Assembly: GCA_020636135.1 (NCBI GenBank)
Contig: JACJYK010000001.1
Coordinates: forward strand, 1,722,501-1,786,500
Length of the DNA stretch: 64,000 nucleotides
Direction of reading: 5' to 3'
From: Lewinellaceae bacterium
Lineage (GTDB): Bacteria; Bacteroidota; Bacteroidia; Chitinophagales; Saprospiraceae
Each line of letters begins with the position of its first letter. Position 1 is the stretch's first letter. Below, one piece after another: positions 45,517 through 55,090 of this stretch. The position numbers and the translations under genes were made by a program. The notes beneath the pieces were generated by a model. The model had not been told where the DNA came from, ran no database searches, and worked only from the letters and a program-made list of their open reading frames with translations.

Positions 45517-46593
45517 ATGGCCTATCAGTTCAATGTAAATAAAACCAAACATTCGCGGTTACCTGCCGTTGATTTCAAAAATATTCCCTTTGGAAGGGTG
45601 TTTTCAGACCATATGTTTGAAGCCGATTATATCGATGGCGCATGGACCAACCTGAACATCCGTCCCGTTGAGGCTTTAGCCATCCACCCGGCCAATCTGG
45701 CTCTGCATTATGGCCAGTCCATCTTTGAAGGTATGAAGGCTTTTGCCGATCATGAAGGCCACCCGGTCCTGTTCAGACCTGAAATGCATGCCAAGCGTAT
45801 GAATGCTTCCGCGGCAAGGATGTCCATGCCCGATATCCCTGAAGATCTGTTCTTACAGGCTTTGGATGCACTGGTGTCTCTGGAACGCGATTGGATCCCT
45901 ACGGAAGCAGGCAGCTCTCTGTACTTACGGCCACTCATGTTTGCCACCGATGAATATATTGGTGTGGCGGCATCACAAACCTATAAATTCCTGATCCTGG
46001 CGTTACCGGTAGGACCGTATTATTCCAAACCGGTCAAGCTGATTGTAGAAGATCATTTTGTCCGTGCGGTCGTCGGTGGTACCGGAGAAGCAAAGACAGC
46101 AGGCAATTATGCCGCTTCGCTACTGCCGGCCAGGCTGGCCCGCGAGAAAGGTTATGATCAGGTGATGTGGATGGATGCCCATGAGTTTAAATACATCCAG
46201 GAAGTAGGCACGATGAATTTGTTCTTTGTATTCAAAGACAAGATCGTTACCCCGGCTACTGACGGAGCGATATTGAAAGGGATAACCAGAAATAGCTTCA
46301 TTCATATCCTCAAGGATTGGGGATATAAGGTGGAAGAGCGGCCTATCTCCATCCATGAAGTTGCCGATGCCTACCGCACTGGTAACCTGGTGGAGATCTT
46401 TGGCTCTGGAACCGCTGCGGTTGCTTCCCAGGTTAGTTTACTGACCTTCGGAGACATGGATATGCATTTTGATGAGTCCAACTGGGAAATGTCCTTAAAA
46501 CTGAAGCATACCCTGGAACAAATTCGTCATGGGTTGGTAGATGATAAATTTGGTTGGGTGGTACCCATCGCGCATCCGGTTGAAATGGCGTAG
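45517..46593 (+). CDS. ilvE: Branched-chain amino acid aminotransferase
   Basis: PLP enzyme (fold type IV) that transfers amino groups between glutamate and the keto acids of valine, leucine and isoleucine. The 358-residue protein is of the longer BCAT type found in eukaryotes and many Bacteroidota. It has LALHYGQSIFEGMKAF near residue 68, the PLP lysine in GEAKTAGNYAASLLPAR near 195, and IQEVGTMNLFFVF near 235. No other ilv or leu gene is adjacent. A strong terminator follows, so it is a single-gene unit. Confidence 0.95.
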   Translation: MAYQFNVNKTKHSRLPAVDFKNIPFGRVFSDHMFEADYIDGAWTNLNIRPVEALAIHPANLALHYGQSIFEGMKAFADHEGHPVLFRPEMHAKRMNASAARMSMPDIPEDLFLQALDALVSLERDWIPTEAGSSLYLRPLMFATDEYIGVAASQTYKFLILALPVGPYYSKPVKLIVEDHFVRAVVGGTGEAKTAGNYAASLLPARLAREKGYDQVMWMDAHEFKYIQEVGTMNLFFVFKDKIVTPATDGAILKGITRNSFIHILKDWGYKVEERPISIHEVADAYRTGNLVEIFGSGTAAVASQVSLLTFGDMDMHFDESNWEMSLKLKHTLEQIRHGLVDDKFGWVVPIAHPVEMA

Positions 46594-46616
46594 ATCAAGA
46601 CGTCTTCACATAAATG

Positions 46617-46655
46617 AAACAGGCTTGCCGCATCCCGGTAAGCCTGTTTTATTTT
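46617..46655 (+). terminator. Intrinsic terminator of ilvE
   Basis: AAACAGGCTTGCCG (46617-46630) pairs with CGGTAAGCCTGTTT (46636-46649), 14 pairs including one G-T, over a five-base loop, and continues into T-ATTTT. It starts 23 bases after the ilvE stop. Confidence 0.85.
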
Positions 46656-46704
46656 AGAGCCATCGATCAAAACGGTGCTCTTCGGATTTTAAGTTTTCCG
46701 GCTA

Positions 46705-47097
46705 TTAATTGGCTTTATTGCCCGTGATGGGGAACGAGCCGTAATCACTCAGGATACTCCCTTTTAAACTTTGGTCCGTATCGAAGGTACCTTCCAGCCG
46801 GATTGGTGAACCATCATACGTTAACCTGGCTTTGATCATTCTGTCGGAGATTTCTAGGCTTTCCACCGGCATGACCCCAAGTGAAGAAGACATTTTCGCT
46901 TTCCAGCTTTCACCTTCTTTCATTAAATTCAAAGTGCCCTGGATAGTTCCCATTGGCGTATTTGACACCGTATAGCTCCAATCACCGGATGGATCAAATG
47001 TCTTGGGAGCGCTGGCCATTTTCGAACTGCTGCAAGATGAGATAACCAGGGTAGCCAGGAGTCCCAAAAAGCTGATGCGAATGAATTGAGCGATCAT
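46705..47097 (-). CDS. Small lipoprotein of unknown function
   Basis: A 130-residue protein with a signal peptide and lipobox VISSC (lipid Cys near residue 22). The rest is beta-rich, with DPSGDWSYTVSNTPMGTIQG and a repeat of strand pairs resembling a lipocalin or a DUF-type beta-sandwich. It is separated from the upstream hydrolase-like gene by a terminator, so it is probably transcribed alone. Function unknown. Confidence 0.75.
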   Translation of the reverse strand: MIAQFIRISFLGLLATLVISSCSSSKMASAPKTFDPSGDWSYTVSNTPMGTIQGTLNLMKEGESWKAKMSSSLGVMPVESLEISDRMIKARLTYDGSPIRLEGTFDTDQSLKGSILSDYGSFPITGNKAN

Positions 47098-47118
47098 AAT
47101 TCTGTCTTTTTATTTAGC

Positions 47119-47152
47119 AAAAAAAAAGGGTTTCCCAAAATTAGGAAACCCC
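47119..47152 (-). terminator. Intrinsic terminator of the 47185 gene
   Basis: GGGTTTCC (47128-47135) pairs with GGAAACCC (47144-47151). The nine A at 47119-47127 give a U run on the minus strand. It lies about 35 bases after the stop codon of the T9SS hydrolase-like gene. Confidence 0.85.
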
Positions 47153-47184
47153 GATATGAATCTGATGATTTTCTGTATGAAGTA

Positions 47185-48759
47185 TCAGTCTACAAAGACG
47201 ATCTTTTGTGTTACGACACCTTGCTGGAAACGCAGACGAAGTAAATAGGTTCCTGCCGGAAGGTTACCGCGGTCGAATTCCAGTGAGTTGGTGTTCAGTC
47301 CACTTTGGCGATGGATCTCCATACCTGCCAGGTTGTAAATCCCGGCCTCAAGGATCGGCTTTTCATAGCTGGTCTGGATACGGAACTCATGGGATGCAGG
47401 GTTAGGAGAAATGCGCAATTGTACATCCTGACTGGTGATGAGGTCAATCGAGGAAGTGGCACTCAATCCCAGGACAGCGACAGCACGCGGGGCGTAATAA
47501 GCCATAATGGTATCGATGTAGCTACGTCCTTTCTCGGGGGACATATCCGGGTTGGAAAGTAACCCTACAGTATGGAAACTACAGGTTGGTGGTGGGGTTG
47601 ATCCGCAGAACGGACTTGCTACCTGTGACCAGTATTCGGCACTCCACCAGCTCCAGGGAGAACTATCTTCCGGAAGACGGCCTATCAGCGGACACAAACC
47701 TTCCAGTCCGTCGTTACGGCTGTTGATGACCTCCGTGATCGGATCGTCGATGTTGGCATCGATCATAGCCTGGTTGTTGCCCAGTTCATTGGCTTTCTGT
47801 ATGGTCAGGTAACTTCCCTGAACTTCCACCACTTGTTCGCCTGTGGTAGGTACGATCAATATTTGCTCCTTATAAGGGGCGAATGGATCTGTCGGAACCT
47901 GTACACCAATCATCGGCGGGTCACCGGCATCAAGCCAGGAAGTATCACCCAAAGCTCCTCCTACGTTCACGCAGAGGTCGAAGTCACTGCTGTAACCTTC
48001 AAAATTAGGAATACAGAAGGTATCCAGACCACCACTTGCATTGGGTAGAAGTCCATAGGATGTTCCCCAGATGTCACCGTTGATCGGCTCAATGACCATC
48101 GGGTCAGGCAAACCGTCGCCGGTAACATCTGATCCAATGAATTTAGGGATCAGGACATCGGTATATTTGTCCAATGTAGCAGCGGCCAGGGTAATGTAAC
48201 CACCGGTACCAATACCCCACAGTACAATGCGGGAAGTGTCAATACCGTAGGGATTGCCGTTTTCGTAACTGGCACGGAAAAAGCGGATGGCCGTACGGGC
48301 GTCCTGCACACCGCGATACGCGGCATTGATCAGGGTGTTGGTACGTGCTTCCTGGGTAGCTGCCAGGGGATTCCACCCCAGACGGTAGTCGCAGGATGCG
48401 GCAACATAACCCATTTTTGCCAACCGGGTGGCAATCTCCACGTCAGCCGAGTCGGTCTTAACACCTGTCACGCCACCATTCAGCCCCTGGGGCAGAAAGT
48501 TGCCGGTGTGGAAGATCAGGACCAGAGGACGCTCGGTGATGGTATCACCGGCAGGAGCATAAATGTCCATGGTCAGTGGCTGCAGCACCGGCTTGCCAAC
48601 CGTTGCATAAAACAATACCGTATAGTTGGCACCGTAGGGTGCATCTTTTGCAATATTCACCGATTCAAACACAGGCGCCAGATAGCGCTGCGCGTTGACC
48701 TGGCTGGTGAAAACCAGGCACAACAATGCAAGAACAGGAGTAAAAAATTTAAAATTCAT
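47185..48759 (-). CDS. T9SS-exported alpha/beta-hydrolase-like protein lacking the nucleophile serine
   Basis: A 524-residue secreted protein. The ATG at 48759 starts a signal peptide (MNFKFFTPVLALLCLVF to QVNAQ); the frame extends to 48795. The body resembles a carboxylesterase: RPLVLIFHTGNFLPQG near residue 85 corresponds to the oxyanion region and SRIVLWGIGTGGYITLAA to the nucleophile elbow, but Gly184 stands where GxSxG needs serine, so ordinary esterase activity is doubtful. The last 80 residues (ISPNPASHEFRIQTS to KIVFVD) are a T9SS type A sorting domain. It follows the TonB receptor gene at 48830 on the same strand by about 70 bases and probably shares its message. Confidence 0.85.
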   Translation of the reverse strand: MNFKFFTPVLALLCLVFTSQVNAQRYLAPVFESVNIAKDAPYGANYTVLFYATVGKPVLQPLTMDIYAPAGDTITERPLVLIFHTGNFLPQGLNGGVTGVKTDSADVEIATRLAKMGYVAASCDYRLGWNPLAATQEARTNTLINAAYRGVQDARTAIRFFRASYENGNPYGIDTSRIVLWGIGTGGYITLAAATLDKYTDVLIPKFIGSDVTGDGLPDPMVIEPINGDIWGTSYGLLPNASGGLDTFCIPNFEGYSSDFDLCVNVGGALGDTSWLDAGDPPMIGVQVPTDPFAPYKEQILIVPTTGEQVVEVQGSYLTIQKANELGNNQAMIDANIDDPITEVINSRNDGLEGLCPLIGRLPEDSSPWSWWSAEYWSQVASPFCGSTPPPTCSFHTVGLLSNPDMSPEKGRSYIDTIMAYYAPRAVAVLGLSATSSIDLITSQDVQLRISPNPASHEFRIQTSYEKPILEAGIYNLAGMEIHRQSGLNTNSLEFDRGNLPAGTYLLRLRFQQGVVTQKIVFVD

Positions 48760-48829
48760 ATACCTAGAGTTTTTAAGCTTTTTGAGATACCGCATCGATG
48801 AAAGACTTCATCCTTGCAATTATAGCAAA

Positions 48830-51646
48830 TTAATTTTTCTTGTTTTCATAGAGAAACGAAATATATGCAAGTCTTCCGATACGTGGGCCACCATAAGTTT
48901 GGAATTGCTTATTATTCAGAAGGTTAGATGCTCCAACCTTTATTGTTAAATCCTGTTTTGGGATCGACCAGTTGACTTGCGCATCCAGGAGATCGTAACT
49001 CGGTATGATTCCGGTGAACTGAGGTGATCCTTCAAAGACAAAACCCTGGATCCACTTGTAGTTGATGTTGAAGCCGAAGTTCTTCAGGCTCCCGTTACCG
49101 ATCTTCCAGATCACATCCCGGCCTGAAAAACCAATGTTGTATTTATGCTCAGGGGTATTGAAAGCCGGAATGATCGGGTCGTCTTCAAATGTCTTGTTAA
49201 GCCGGTTCCACGAATAATTTCCATTGATGGCGAAGTAATTGGAGAAATAATAATTCATGCCGATGTTGGCTCCCTGCGTAGTCACCTGATTGGTTGAATT
49301 TGCCGCATACCGGTAGGCTTCGATCCGTGAAGGAAGTCCGGAATTAGGATCAAACTGGGCATCAAGGCCGATGTTGAAGCCCAAAAAGTCATTGTAAATG
49401 CTGTAATAATATCCGGCATCCAGGTAGACTTTATTCCATAGGGTAGTGCGGTAACCAAATTCAGCCGTCTTGACCTTTTCCGGCCGGACAGGGTCAATAT
49501 TAAAATAAACCAATTCATTCAGGTCGAGTTTTTTGCGGTATTCGCTGAATGAGTTGAGAGTGATGAGATTCTCGACTCCGTTCAGGTTGCCTGCCAGTGT
49601 TGCTCTTCCCACATCTAGATTCAGATATTGATCGGTCAGCGTGGGATTCCGGATGGCCGATGAGAAACTGATCCGCAAGTAATTATTCGCCCTTGGTTTA
49701 TAGACGATGGAAGCTGCCGGGGAAAACAGGTAATCAAAGTTTTGATTTTTATCCATCCGGATGGTCGCACTCAGAGTCCAGGTGTTGTCATTCCAGCGCT
49801 TCTCAGCTCCAGTGTATATGCCATATTCAAAATTGGTGATCTTGACATTTGCCGTATCGTAAAATATGGTTCCCTTGGATTGGGGGGTATACAGCCTGGC
49901 ATTCGCACCCACAACCCATTTATCAACCCAGGTAGGCGTGAAGTCGTATTCCCCATGGATATGATACAGGGCGGATCGGTCATAAAATCGGGTGCCACCT
50001 TCCTCGGTATTCGAAAGGCTGGTGGTTATTTCCCGGAAGGCTTCCTCAAATTCCGGTGTGCCGGGGCGTAGAAAATTGCCATTGGCGGTAGGCAGTGCCG
50101 GATTTTTGGTATTGGCATAATTTTCCGATCGGGAGTGCCAGGTAACCAGGGTGTCGTGGTATTGGGTGAGCCAGGCATCGGCTGCGGCCTGGTCGAATGC
50201 AAAGCTGAATGTACCATCCGGGTTGATGATGGTCTGCAGCTTGGGATACCCCAGCTCGTTAGCTTTTTTCTCAAAATTGTTGCGGTAAAATAGGATGTAG
50301 TCGGAGGCCCAGTCAAAATTATTCTTGGCGCGATCCTGGAGCCGAAGCGCCGTAAAATAGGGATCGTAGGAGTCGCCGGCATCATCTTCAGTGAAGTAAG
50401 CCCGTATAAAGTATTTATCTCGTTTCCTTAGTTCCAGACGCCCCTGAAAGAAGAGTATATTCTTGAGACTGAATCGATTGTCGCCCTGATAGACGGTGGT
50501 ACCGTTACCGAAATTGCCGGACATGATCAACTCTGGTGATTCAGCTTCTTTCTGTGGTTGCAGACGCCAATGCAGGGCCGCGTTGGCTTTGATGTTACGG
50601 GTGTTGTAGTCGACGAGATCCTCTTCCCGGTAGCCGGTCCGGTACCATACGCCTAACCCCGGAAAGCGCCAGGGTGGCGCCGTGGAAAGATCCATGCCCG
50701 CCTGATATTCGTCACCGTATATATTAACCGCATCATAACGGCCGGGATTGTCGGTGGTGCTGATTGAGTTCGAGATCGGGTCGTAGTTATTGGCAAGCCA
50801 ATCGTCGGCGCGGAGGTAAAAAAAGTTGAATTTGTAGCCAAAGACATCCTTACCTGCGCCGTTCTTAATGGCATCAGCCCAGCGGATGGCTCCTTCAAAC
50901 AATGCCCTTTCTCCTCCCTTAACGGAAGCGGACAATCCTTTCTGATAAAATGGATCCTTGGTCGTCATGCTGATGACCCCATTGAAGGCATTCGGGCCAT
51001 AAAAGGCCGAACTGGCACCCTGGATGAGATCGACTTTCAGGACGTCAAGGTCGCTGGTGCCCAGGAAGTTACCCAGCGAAAAATTGAGGCCGGGCGCCTG
51101 GTTGTCGACGCCGTCAATGATCTGCAGTGACCGTACCGGGCTGGTAGAATTGAATCCGCGGGTATTGATGATCTTAAATCCCAGACTTGCTGCTGTGAGA
51201 TCAACTCCCTTCAGGGATCCCAGGCCATCGTAGAAGTTATCGGCGGGTGTCTGTTTGATGGCCAGCAGATCCATGGATTCTACCGTAAGTGGCGATGCTT
51301 TTTGTTTATCGGAGATGCGTTGACCGCGGACTTCCACAGTTGCCATCGTTAGACTTGTTTCTTCGAGCTCGATGGTGAATTTATCCATCAGCTCAGTAAT
51401 TTCCAGATCCAGGGATTCATACCCGGTGTAGGAAATGGTCAGGGTAACCGGGATTGCATCAACCTTTAATTCAAAGGACCCATCGTAGTCCGCTGTAGTC
51501 CCGGTGGAGGTGCCTTTGATGATGATATTGGCTCCGATAAGTGGGTCTCCATTGGATTTGTCGTACACACCACCCTTGATGATCGCCTGTGCCGAAAGTA
51601 GTATTGGTAGCATCAAGCACCAAGCGATGTAACCTAGCTTCTTCAT
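48830..51646 (-). CDS. TonB-dependent outer-membrane receptor
   Basis: A 938-residue receptor. The ATG at 51646 gives a signal peptide ending near LLSAQA; the frame runs on to 51691. A carboxypeptidase-regulatory-like domain follows (IIKGGVYDKSNGDPLIGANI), then a plug domain with FNSTSPVRSLQIIDGV, then the barrel, ending LAYISFLYENKKN. Substrate unknown; no SusD partner is present, so it is not a typical SusC. The secreted hydrolase-like gene lies downstream on the same strand. It is divergent from a second TonB receptor. Confidence 0.93.
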   Translation of the reverse strand: MKKLGYIAWCLMLPILLSAQAIIKGGVYDKSNGDPLIGANIIIKGTSTGTTADYDGSFELKVDAIPVTLTISYTGYESLDLEITELMDKFTIELEETSLTMATVEVRGQRISDKQKASPLTVESMDLLAIKQTPADNFYDGLGSLKGVDLTAASLGFKIINTRGFNSTSPVRSLQIIDGVDNQAPGLNFSLGNFLGTSDLDVLKVDLIQGASSAFYGPNAFNGVISMTTKDPFYQKGLSASVKGGERALFEGAIRWADAIKNGAGKDVFGYKFNFFYLRADDWLANNYDPISNSISTTDNPGRYDAVNIYGDEYQAGMDLSTAPPWRFPGLGVWYRTGYREEDLVDYNTRNIKANAALHWRLQPQKEAESPELIMSGNFGNGTTVYQGDNRFSLKNILFFQGRLELRKRDKYFIRAYFTEDDAGDSYDPYFTALRLQDRAKNNFDWASDYILFYRNNFEKKANELGYPKLQTIINPDGTFSFAFDQAAADAWLTQYHDTLVTWHSRSENYANTKNPALPTANGNFLRPGTPEFEEAFREITTSLSNTEEGGTRFYDRSALYHIHGEYDFTPTWVDKWVVGANARLYTPQSKGTIFYDTANVKITNFEYGIYTGAEKRWNDNTWTLSATIRMDKNQNFDYLFSPAASIVYKPRANNYLRISFSSAIRNPTLTDQYLNLDVGRATLAGNLNGVENLITLNSFSEYRKKLDLNELVYFNIDPVRPEKVKTAEFGYRTTLWNKVYLDAGYYYSIYNDFLGFNIGLDAQFDPNSGLPSRIEAYRYAANSTNQVTTQGANIGMNYYFSNYFAINGNYSWNRLNKTFEDDPIIPAFNTPEHKYNIGFSGRDVIWKIGNGSLKNFGFNINYKWIQGFVFEGSPQFTGIIPSYDLLDAQVNWSIPKQDLTIKVGASNLLNNKQFQTYGGPRIGRLAYISFLYENKKN

Positions 51647-51702
51647 TAACCCGGAGTTTAAAACAAAATTTAAGGTAAACAAAATAAGCAAATTTTCATT
51701 TC

Positions 51703-54138
51703 ATGGAATGTCAACCAAATTTTGCTATGCATAGGACGATCCGTACAACGCTGACCATTGTGCTGACCTTGTGGTTTGCGATTCTTTGGAGTCAAACCGG
51801 AATCATCCGGGGAAAGGTTGTAGATGCATACAGCCGGGATCCTATCCCTTTTGCTACCATCCAGGTGGTGGGTACCACCACGGGTGAAATATCCGACGAA
51901 AACGGTGACTTTGTGCTATCCAATCTTCAGCCTGGGGTCTATGATTTGAAGATCAGTTTTCTTGGCTACAAGGAGAAGTACATTTATCAACTCAAAGTCA
52001 CAAATTCCCAACCTGCAATGGTAGAGGTGACCATGGAAGCAGCTACGGAAAATCTTCAGGAAGTGGTGGTACAAGCCAGTCCATTCAACAAAACAGAAGA
52101 AAGTCCGGTGTCCTTACGGACCATTGGTACCGAGGAGATCAAGCGGAGCCCGGGAGGTAACCGGGATATATCCCGCGTTATCCAAAGTTTGCCCGGGGTA
52201 ACTTCAACAGTATCCTTCCGCAATGACCTGATCATCCGGGGAGGGGCACCCAATGAAAACCGGTTTTACCTTGATGGTGTTGAGGTGCCTAATATTAACC
52301 ATTTCGCTACCCAGGGTGCATCGGGAGGACCGGCTGGCATCATCAACGTTGACTTTATCCGTGAGGTTGATTTTTATGCCAGTGCATTTCCGGCCACGGA
52401 AGGAAATGCTTTAAGCTCCATTTTTAACTTCAAACAAAAAGACGGCAGAAATGACCGGTTGGGACTTACCACCACGGTGGGAGCCAGTGACCTGGGACTT
52501 ACTCTGGAAGGCCCGCTTGGGGATAAGACAACGTTCATTGCATCGGCACGAAGATCCTACCTGCAATTTTTGTTTCGTGCGCTGGACCTACCTTTCCTGC
52601 CGATCTATTCCGATTTTCAAACCAAGGTGAAGCATAAAATCGACGATAAAAATGAAATCTATTTCGTGGGTTTAGGAGCGATCGATGACTTTAAGCTGAA
52701 CCTTGATGCCAACAAAACCGAGCAGCAACAATTTCTACTACAGGTCTTGCCGGTCCAGAAGCAGTGGAACTATACCAATGGTCTCGTCTACAAACATTTT
52801 GGAAAACGGGGCTTTTCAACATTTGTCCTTTCACGAAATATGTTGGATAACCAATTCGTGAAATACCGGGATAATGATGAAAGCAATGAAGACAATCTCA
52901 TCATCCGGTACCACAGTCAGGAAATAGAGAACAAATTCCGGTTTGAACATACGACCCGGGCCGGTGACTGGAAATGGACCTACGGTAGTGGTCTGGAGTG
53001 GGTGAAATACAATAATCGCACCTTCAATAAAATCTTTACCAGCTCGGGGCCCGAAGACATCAATTATTCCAGTGACCTGCAGTTTGCCAAATACGCTTTC
53101 TTTACTCAGCTGTCCCGCAGTTGGAACAACGATCGAATCACCTTAAGTGGCGGCGCCCGGCTGGATGGCAATGGCTACAATGCCAGTATGCGCAATCCAT
53201 TCCATCAGTTTTCACCGCGAATTGCCTTATCGGTAGGATTGACCAAATCGTTATTTTTTAATGCGAATACCGGTATCTATTATCAGTTGCCACCTTACAC
53301 ACTGATGGGATATCGTGAAAATGGAAACCTGGTAAATCAGCTACCAGGTAAATACATCCGCAACACCCATGCCGTCACCGGGTTGGAATACAACCTCAAT
53401 GCACATACAAAAATTACACTTGAGGGCTTCTTCAAATGGTATTCGAACTATCCATTGCTGCTCAGGGATGGTATTTCACTGGCAAACATTGGTGGAGATT
53501 TTGGAATCATAGGCAACGAGCCGGCGCTACCGGAAAGCCAAGGGAAAAGTTATGGGTTGGAATTGTTATTGCAGCAACGCTTTTACAAAGGATGGTACGG
53601 TATTCTGGCTTACACCCTGGGTAAAAGTGAATTTACTAATGGAAATGGGAGCCTTGCACCTTCTTCCTGGGATGCACGACATATCATCAACCTGACAGGA
53701 GGAAAGAAATTTGCGGGCAACTGGGAAATGGGGATGCGCTGGCGCTTTCAATCCGGGATTCCCTACACGCCTTTCTCGGAAGCATCAAGCCTGGTTGAAA
53801 ACTGGGACCGGAACAACAGCGGTATTTTTGATTACTCGAGGATCAATACCATGCGCTATAAAGCCATCAATACCCTGGACATTCGTCTGGATAAACAGTG
53901 GTTTTTCGCAAAATGGTCGTTAAACCTTTATCTGGATGTCCAGAATGTATTCGGCAATGCCGTAGGCCGGGATCAACTGATACTGGACCGGCCACTGGAC
54001 GCAGATAATACGCCGATAGGACCTCCGATCATCATCAATCCGGACGCGCCTTTTGCTGAACAGCGTTACCGGGTCAAAACCATCAATGATGCCACCGGTC
54101 AGGTCTTGCCCACCATTGGCCTCGTCATCGGGATCTAG
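51703..54138 (+). CDS. TonB-dependent outer-membrane receptor
   Basis: An 811-residue receptor, divergent from the one at 48830 with only 56 bases between the starts. An ATG at 51727 (MHRTIRTTL) gives a shorter and more typical signal peptide and may be the true start. It has a carboxypeptidase-like domain (GIIRGKVVDAYSRDPIPFAT), a plug with NDLIIRGGAPNENRFYLDGV near residue 180, and a barrel. No SusD gene follows. The substrate is unknown; siderophore-type and peptide uptake are both possible. The last four bases overlap the convergent glycosyltransferase gene. Confidence 0.92.
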   Translation: MECQPNFAMHRTIRTTLTIVLTLWFAILWSQTGIIRGKVVDAYSRDPIPFATIQVVGTTTGEISDENGDFVLSNLQPGVYDLKISFLGYKEKYIYQLKVTNSQPAMVEVTMEAATENLQEVVVQASPFNKTEESPVSLRTIGTEEIKRSPGGNRDISRVIQSLPGVTSTVSFRNDLIIRGGAPNENRFYLDGVEVPNINHFATQGASGGPAGIINVDFIREVDFYASAFPATEGNALSSIFNFKQKDGRNDRLGLTTTVGASDLGLTLEGPLGDKTTFIASARRSYLQFLFRALDLPFLPIYSDFQTKVKHKIDDKNEIYFVGLGAIDDFKLNLDANKTEQQQFLLQVLPVQKQWNYTNGLVYKHFGKRGFSTFVLSRNMLDNQFVKYRDNDESNEDNLIIRYHSQEIENKFRFEHTTRAGDWKWTYGSGLEWVKYNNRTFNKIFTSSGPEDINYSSDLQFAKYAFFTQLSRSWNNDRITLSGGARLDGNGYNASMRNPFHQFSPRIALSVGLTKSLFFNANTGIYYQLPPYTLMGYRENGNLVNQLPGKYIRNTHAVTGLEYNLNAHTKITLEGFFKWYSNYPLLLRDGISLANIGGDFGIIGNEPALPESQGKSYGLELLLQQRFYKGWYGILAYTLGKSEFTNGNGSLAPSSWDARHIINLTGGKKFAGNWEMGMRWRFQSGIPYTPFSEASSLVENWDRNNSGIFDYSRINTMRYKAINTLDIRLDKQWFFAKWSLNLYLDVQNVFGNAVGRDQLILDRPLDADNTPIGPPIIINPDAPFAEQRYRVKTINDATGQVLPTIGLVIGI

Positions 54139-55019
54139 GCACCGGCATGTAGTTCGTGATCCCTGAGATAAATCAGCTTATACAGATCGAGCAGGATCAT
54201 GGGTGCGTTAGGGTCCGAGTTAAGCTTAGCACGTATCACAGGTAGCAATCCATTCAACTGTCCGCTTAACCATCGTAATGCCCCTGGCTTGAATACAGCC
54301 TCCAGGGGAGTTGTCGGCAATTCATTCTGTTGATGCAGGCGATACAGGTTATCTAGTGACGATTCCAGTTTAGTAATTAAGACCGATTGGTTCTCGAGTC
54401 CAAGATGCACAATGGGATTGTCAAAGTGGCGGATGCGTACGCCCTGCCTGGCACACCGGTAAGCGAACAAAGAATCTTCGTGACCGTAACCGACCAGTGA
54501 TTCATCCAATGGATTGGTTAAAAAATAGTTGCGCTGGACTACAAAATTGTTGGTCTTAAAGGTGCGGTATTCGTCCTGATTCCTTTTGTATGAGGGAATC
54601 TGTTCCTTAGCGTGGCCATACCTCCAGTGAAACCGCTTCTGTGGATCAGAGGGTGGTGATGTTGCGTAAACGGTTCCTCCATAAACAACGGTGGATGATG
54701 TGAGATCGTGCAGATAACGCCGGAGGAAGTCCGGATAACTGGGCATTACATCGACGTCCAGAAAAAGCAGATAGGGCATGGTGCTCTGTTGCGCCAGATG
54801 ATTACGGATGGCCGACCTACCGATATTATGGGGTAATTGTTCATACCGGATCGTTGGGTCGTTTATCAAAAAATCATTTTGATCAAGCGTATCCTGACCG
54901 GAGCCATCGTCGGTGCAAATCAGCTCACAGGGCAGGTCATTTTCCTGGATTTCTTTCTGAAGGGCCAGGATCAAAGGACGTACCGGATATCGATATATTG
55001 GGATGCAAATACTAAGCAT
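54135..55019 (-). CDS. Family 2 glycosyltransferase
   Basis: A 294-residue GT-A fold enzyme with no membrane segment. It opens MLSICIPIYRYPVRPLILAL, has TDDGSGQD near residue 36 and the metal-binding LLFLDVDVMPSYPDF near residue 90, and a C-terminal galactosyltransferase-like region with DESLVGYGHEDSLFAYR near 170. It probably adds a sugar to a surface glycan or lipid. It is separate from the polysaccharide locus at 58.8 kb. It is transcribed divergently from mqnE and overlaps the TonB receptor gene tail to tail by four bases. Confidence 0.88.
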   Translation of the reverse strand: MLSICIPIYRYPVRPLILALQKEIQENDLPCELICTDDGSGQDTLDQNDFLINDPTIRYEQLPHNIGRSAIRNHLAQQSTMPYLLFLDVDVMPSYPDFLRRYLHDLTSSTVVYGGTVYATSPPSDPQKRFHWRYGHAKEQIPSYKRNQDEYRTFKTNNFVVQRNYFLTNPLDESLVGYGHEDSLFAYRCARQGVRIRHFDNPIVHLGLENQSVLITKLESSLDNLYRLHQQNELPTTPLEAVFKPGALRWLSGQLNGLLPVIRAKLNSDPNAPMILLDLYKLIYLRDHELHAGA

Positions 55020-55056
55020 TGACCATAAGCTTCAACTAATATATACGATGCGTTGT

Positions 55057-55064
55057 TATTTTTG
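55057..55064 (+). promoter_or_regulatory. Candidate -7 box of mqnE
   Basis: TATTTTTG fits TAnnTTTG and ends 26 bases before the ATG at 55091. The GTG at 55064 shares its first base with this box, so the GTG cannot be the start if the box is used. Confidence 0.55.
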
Positions 55065-55090
55065 TGGTTTATAAAACCAGATTATTTGAT

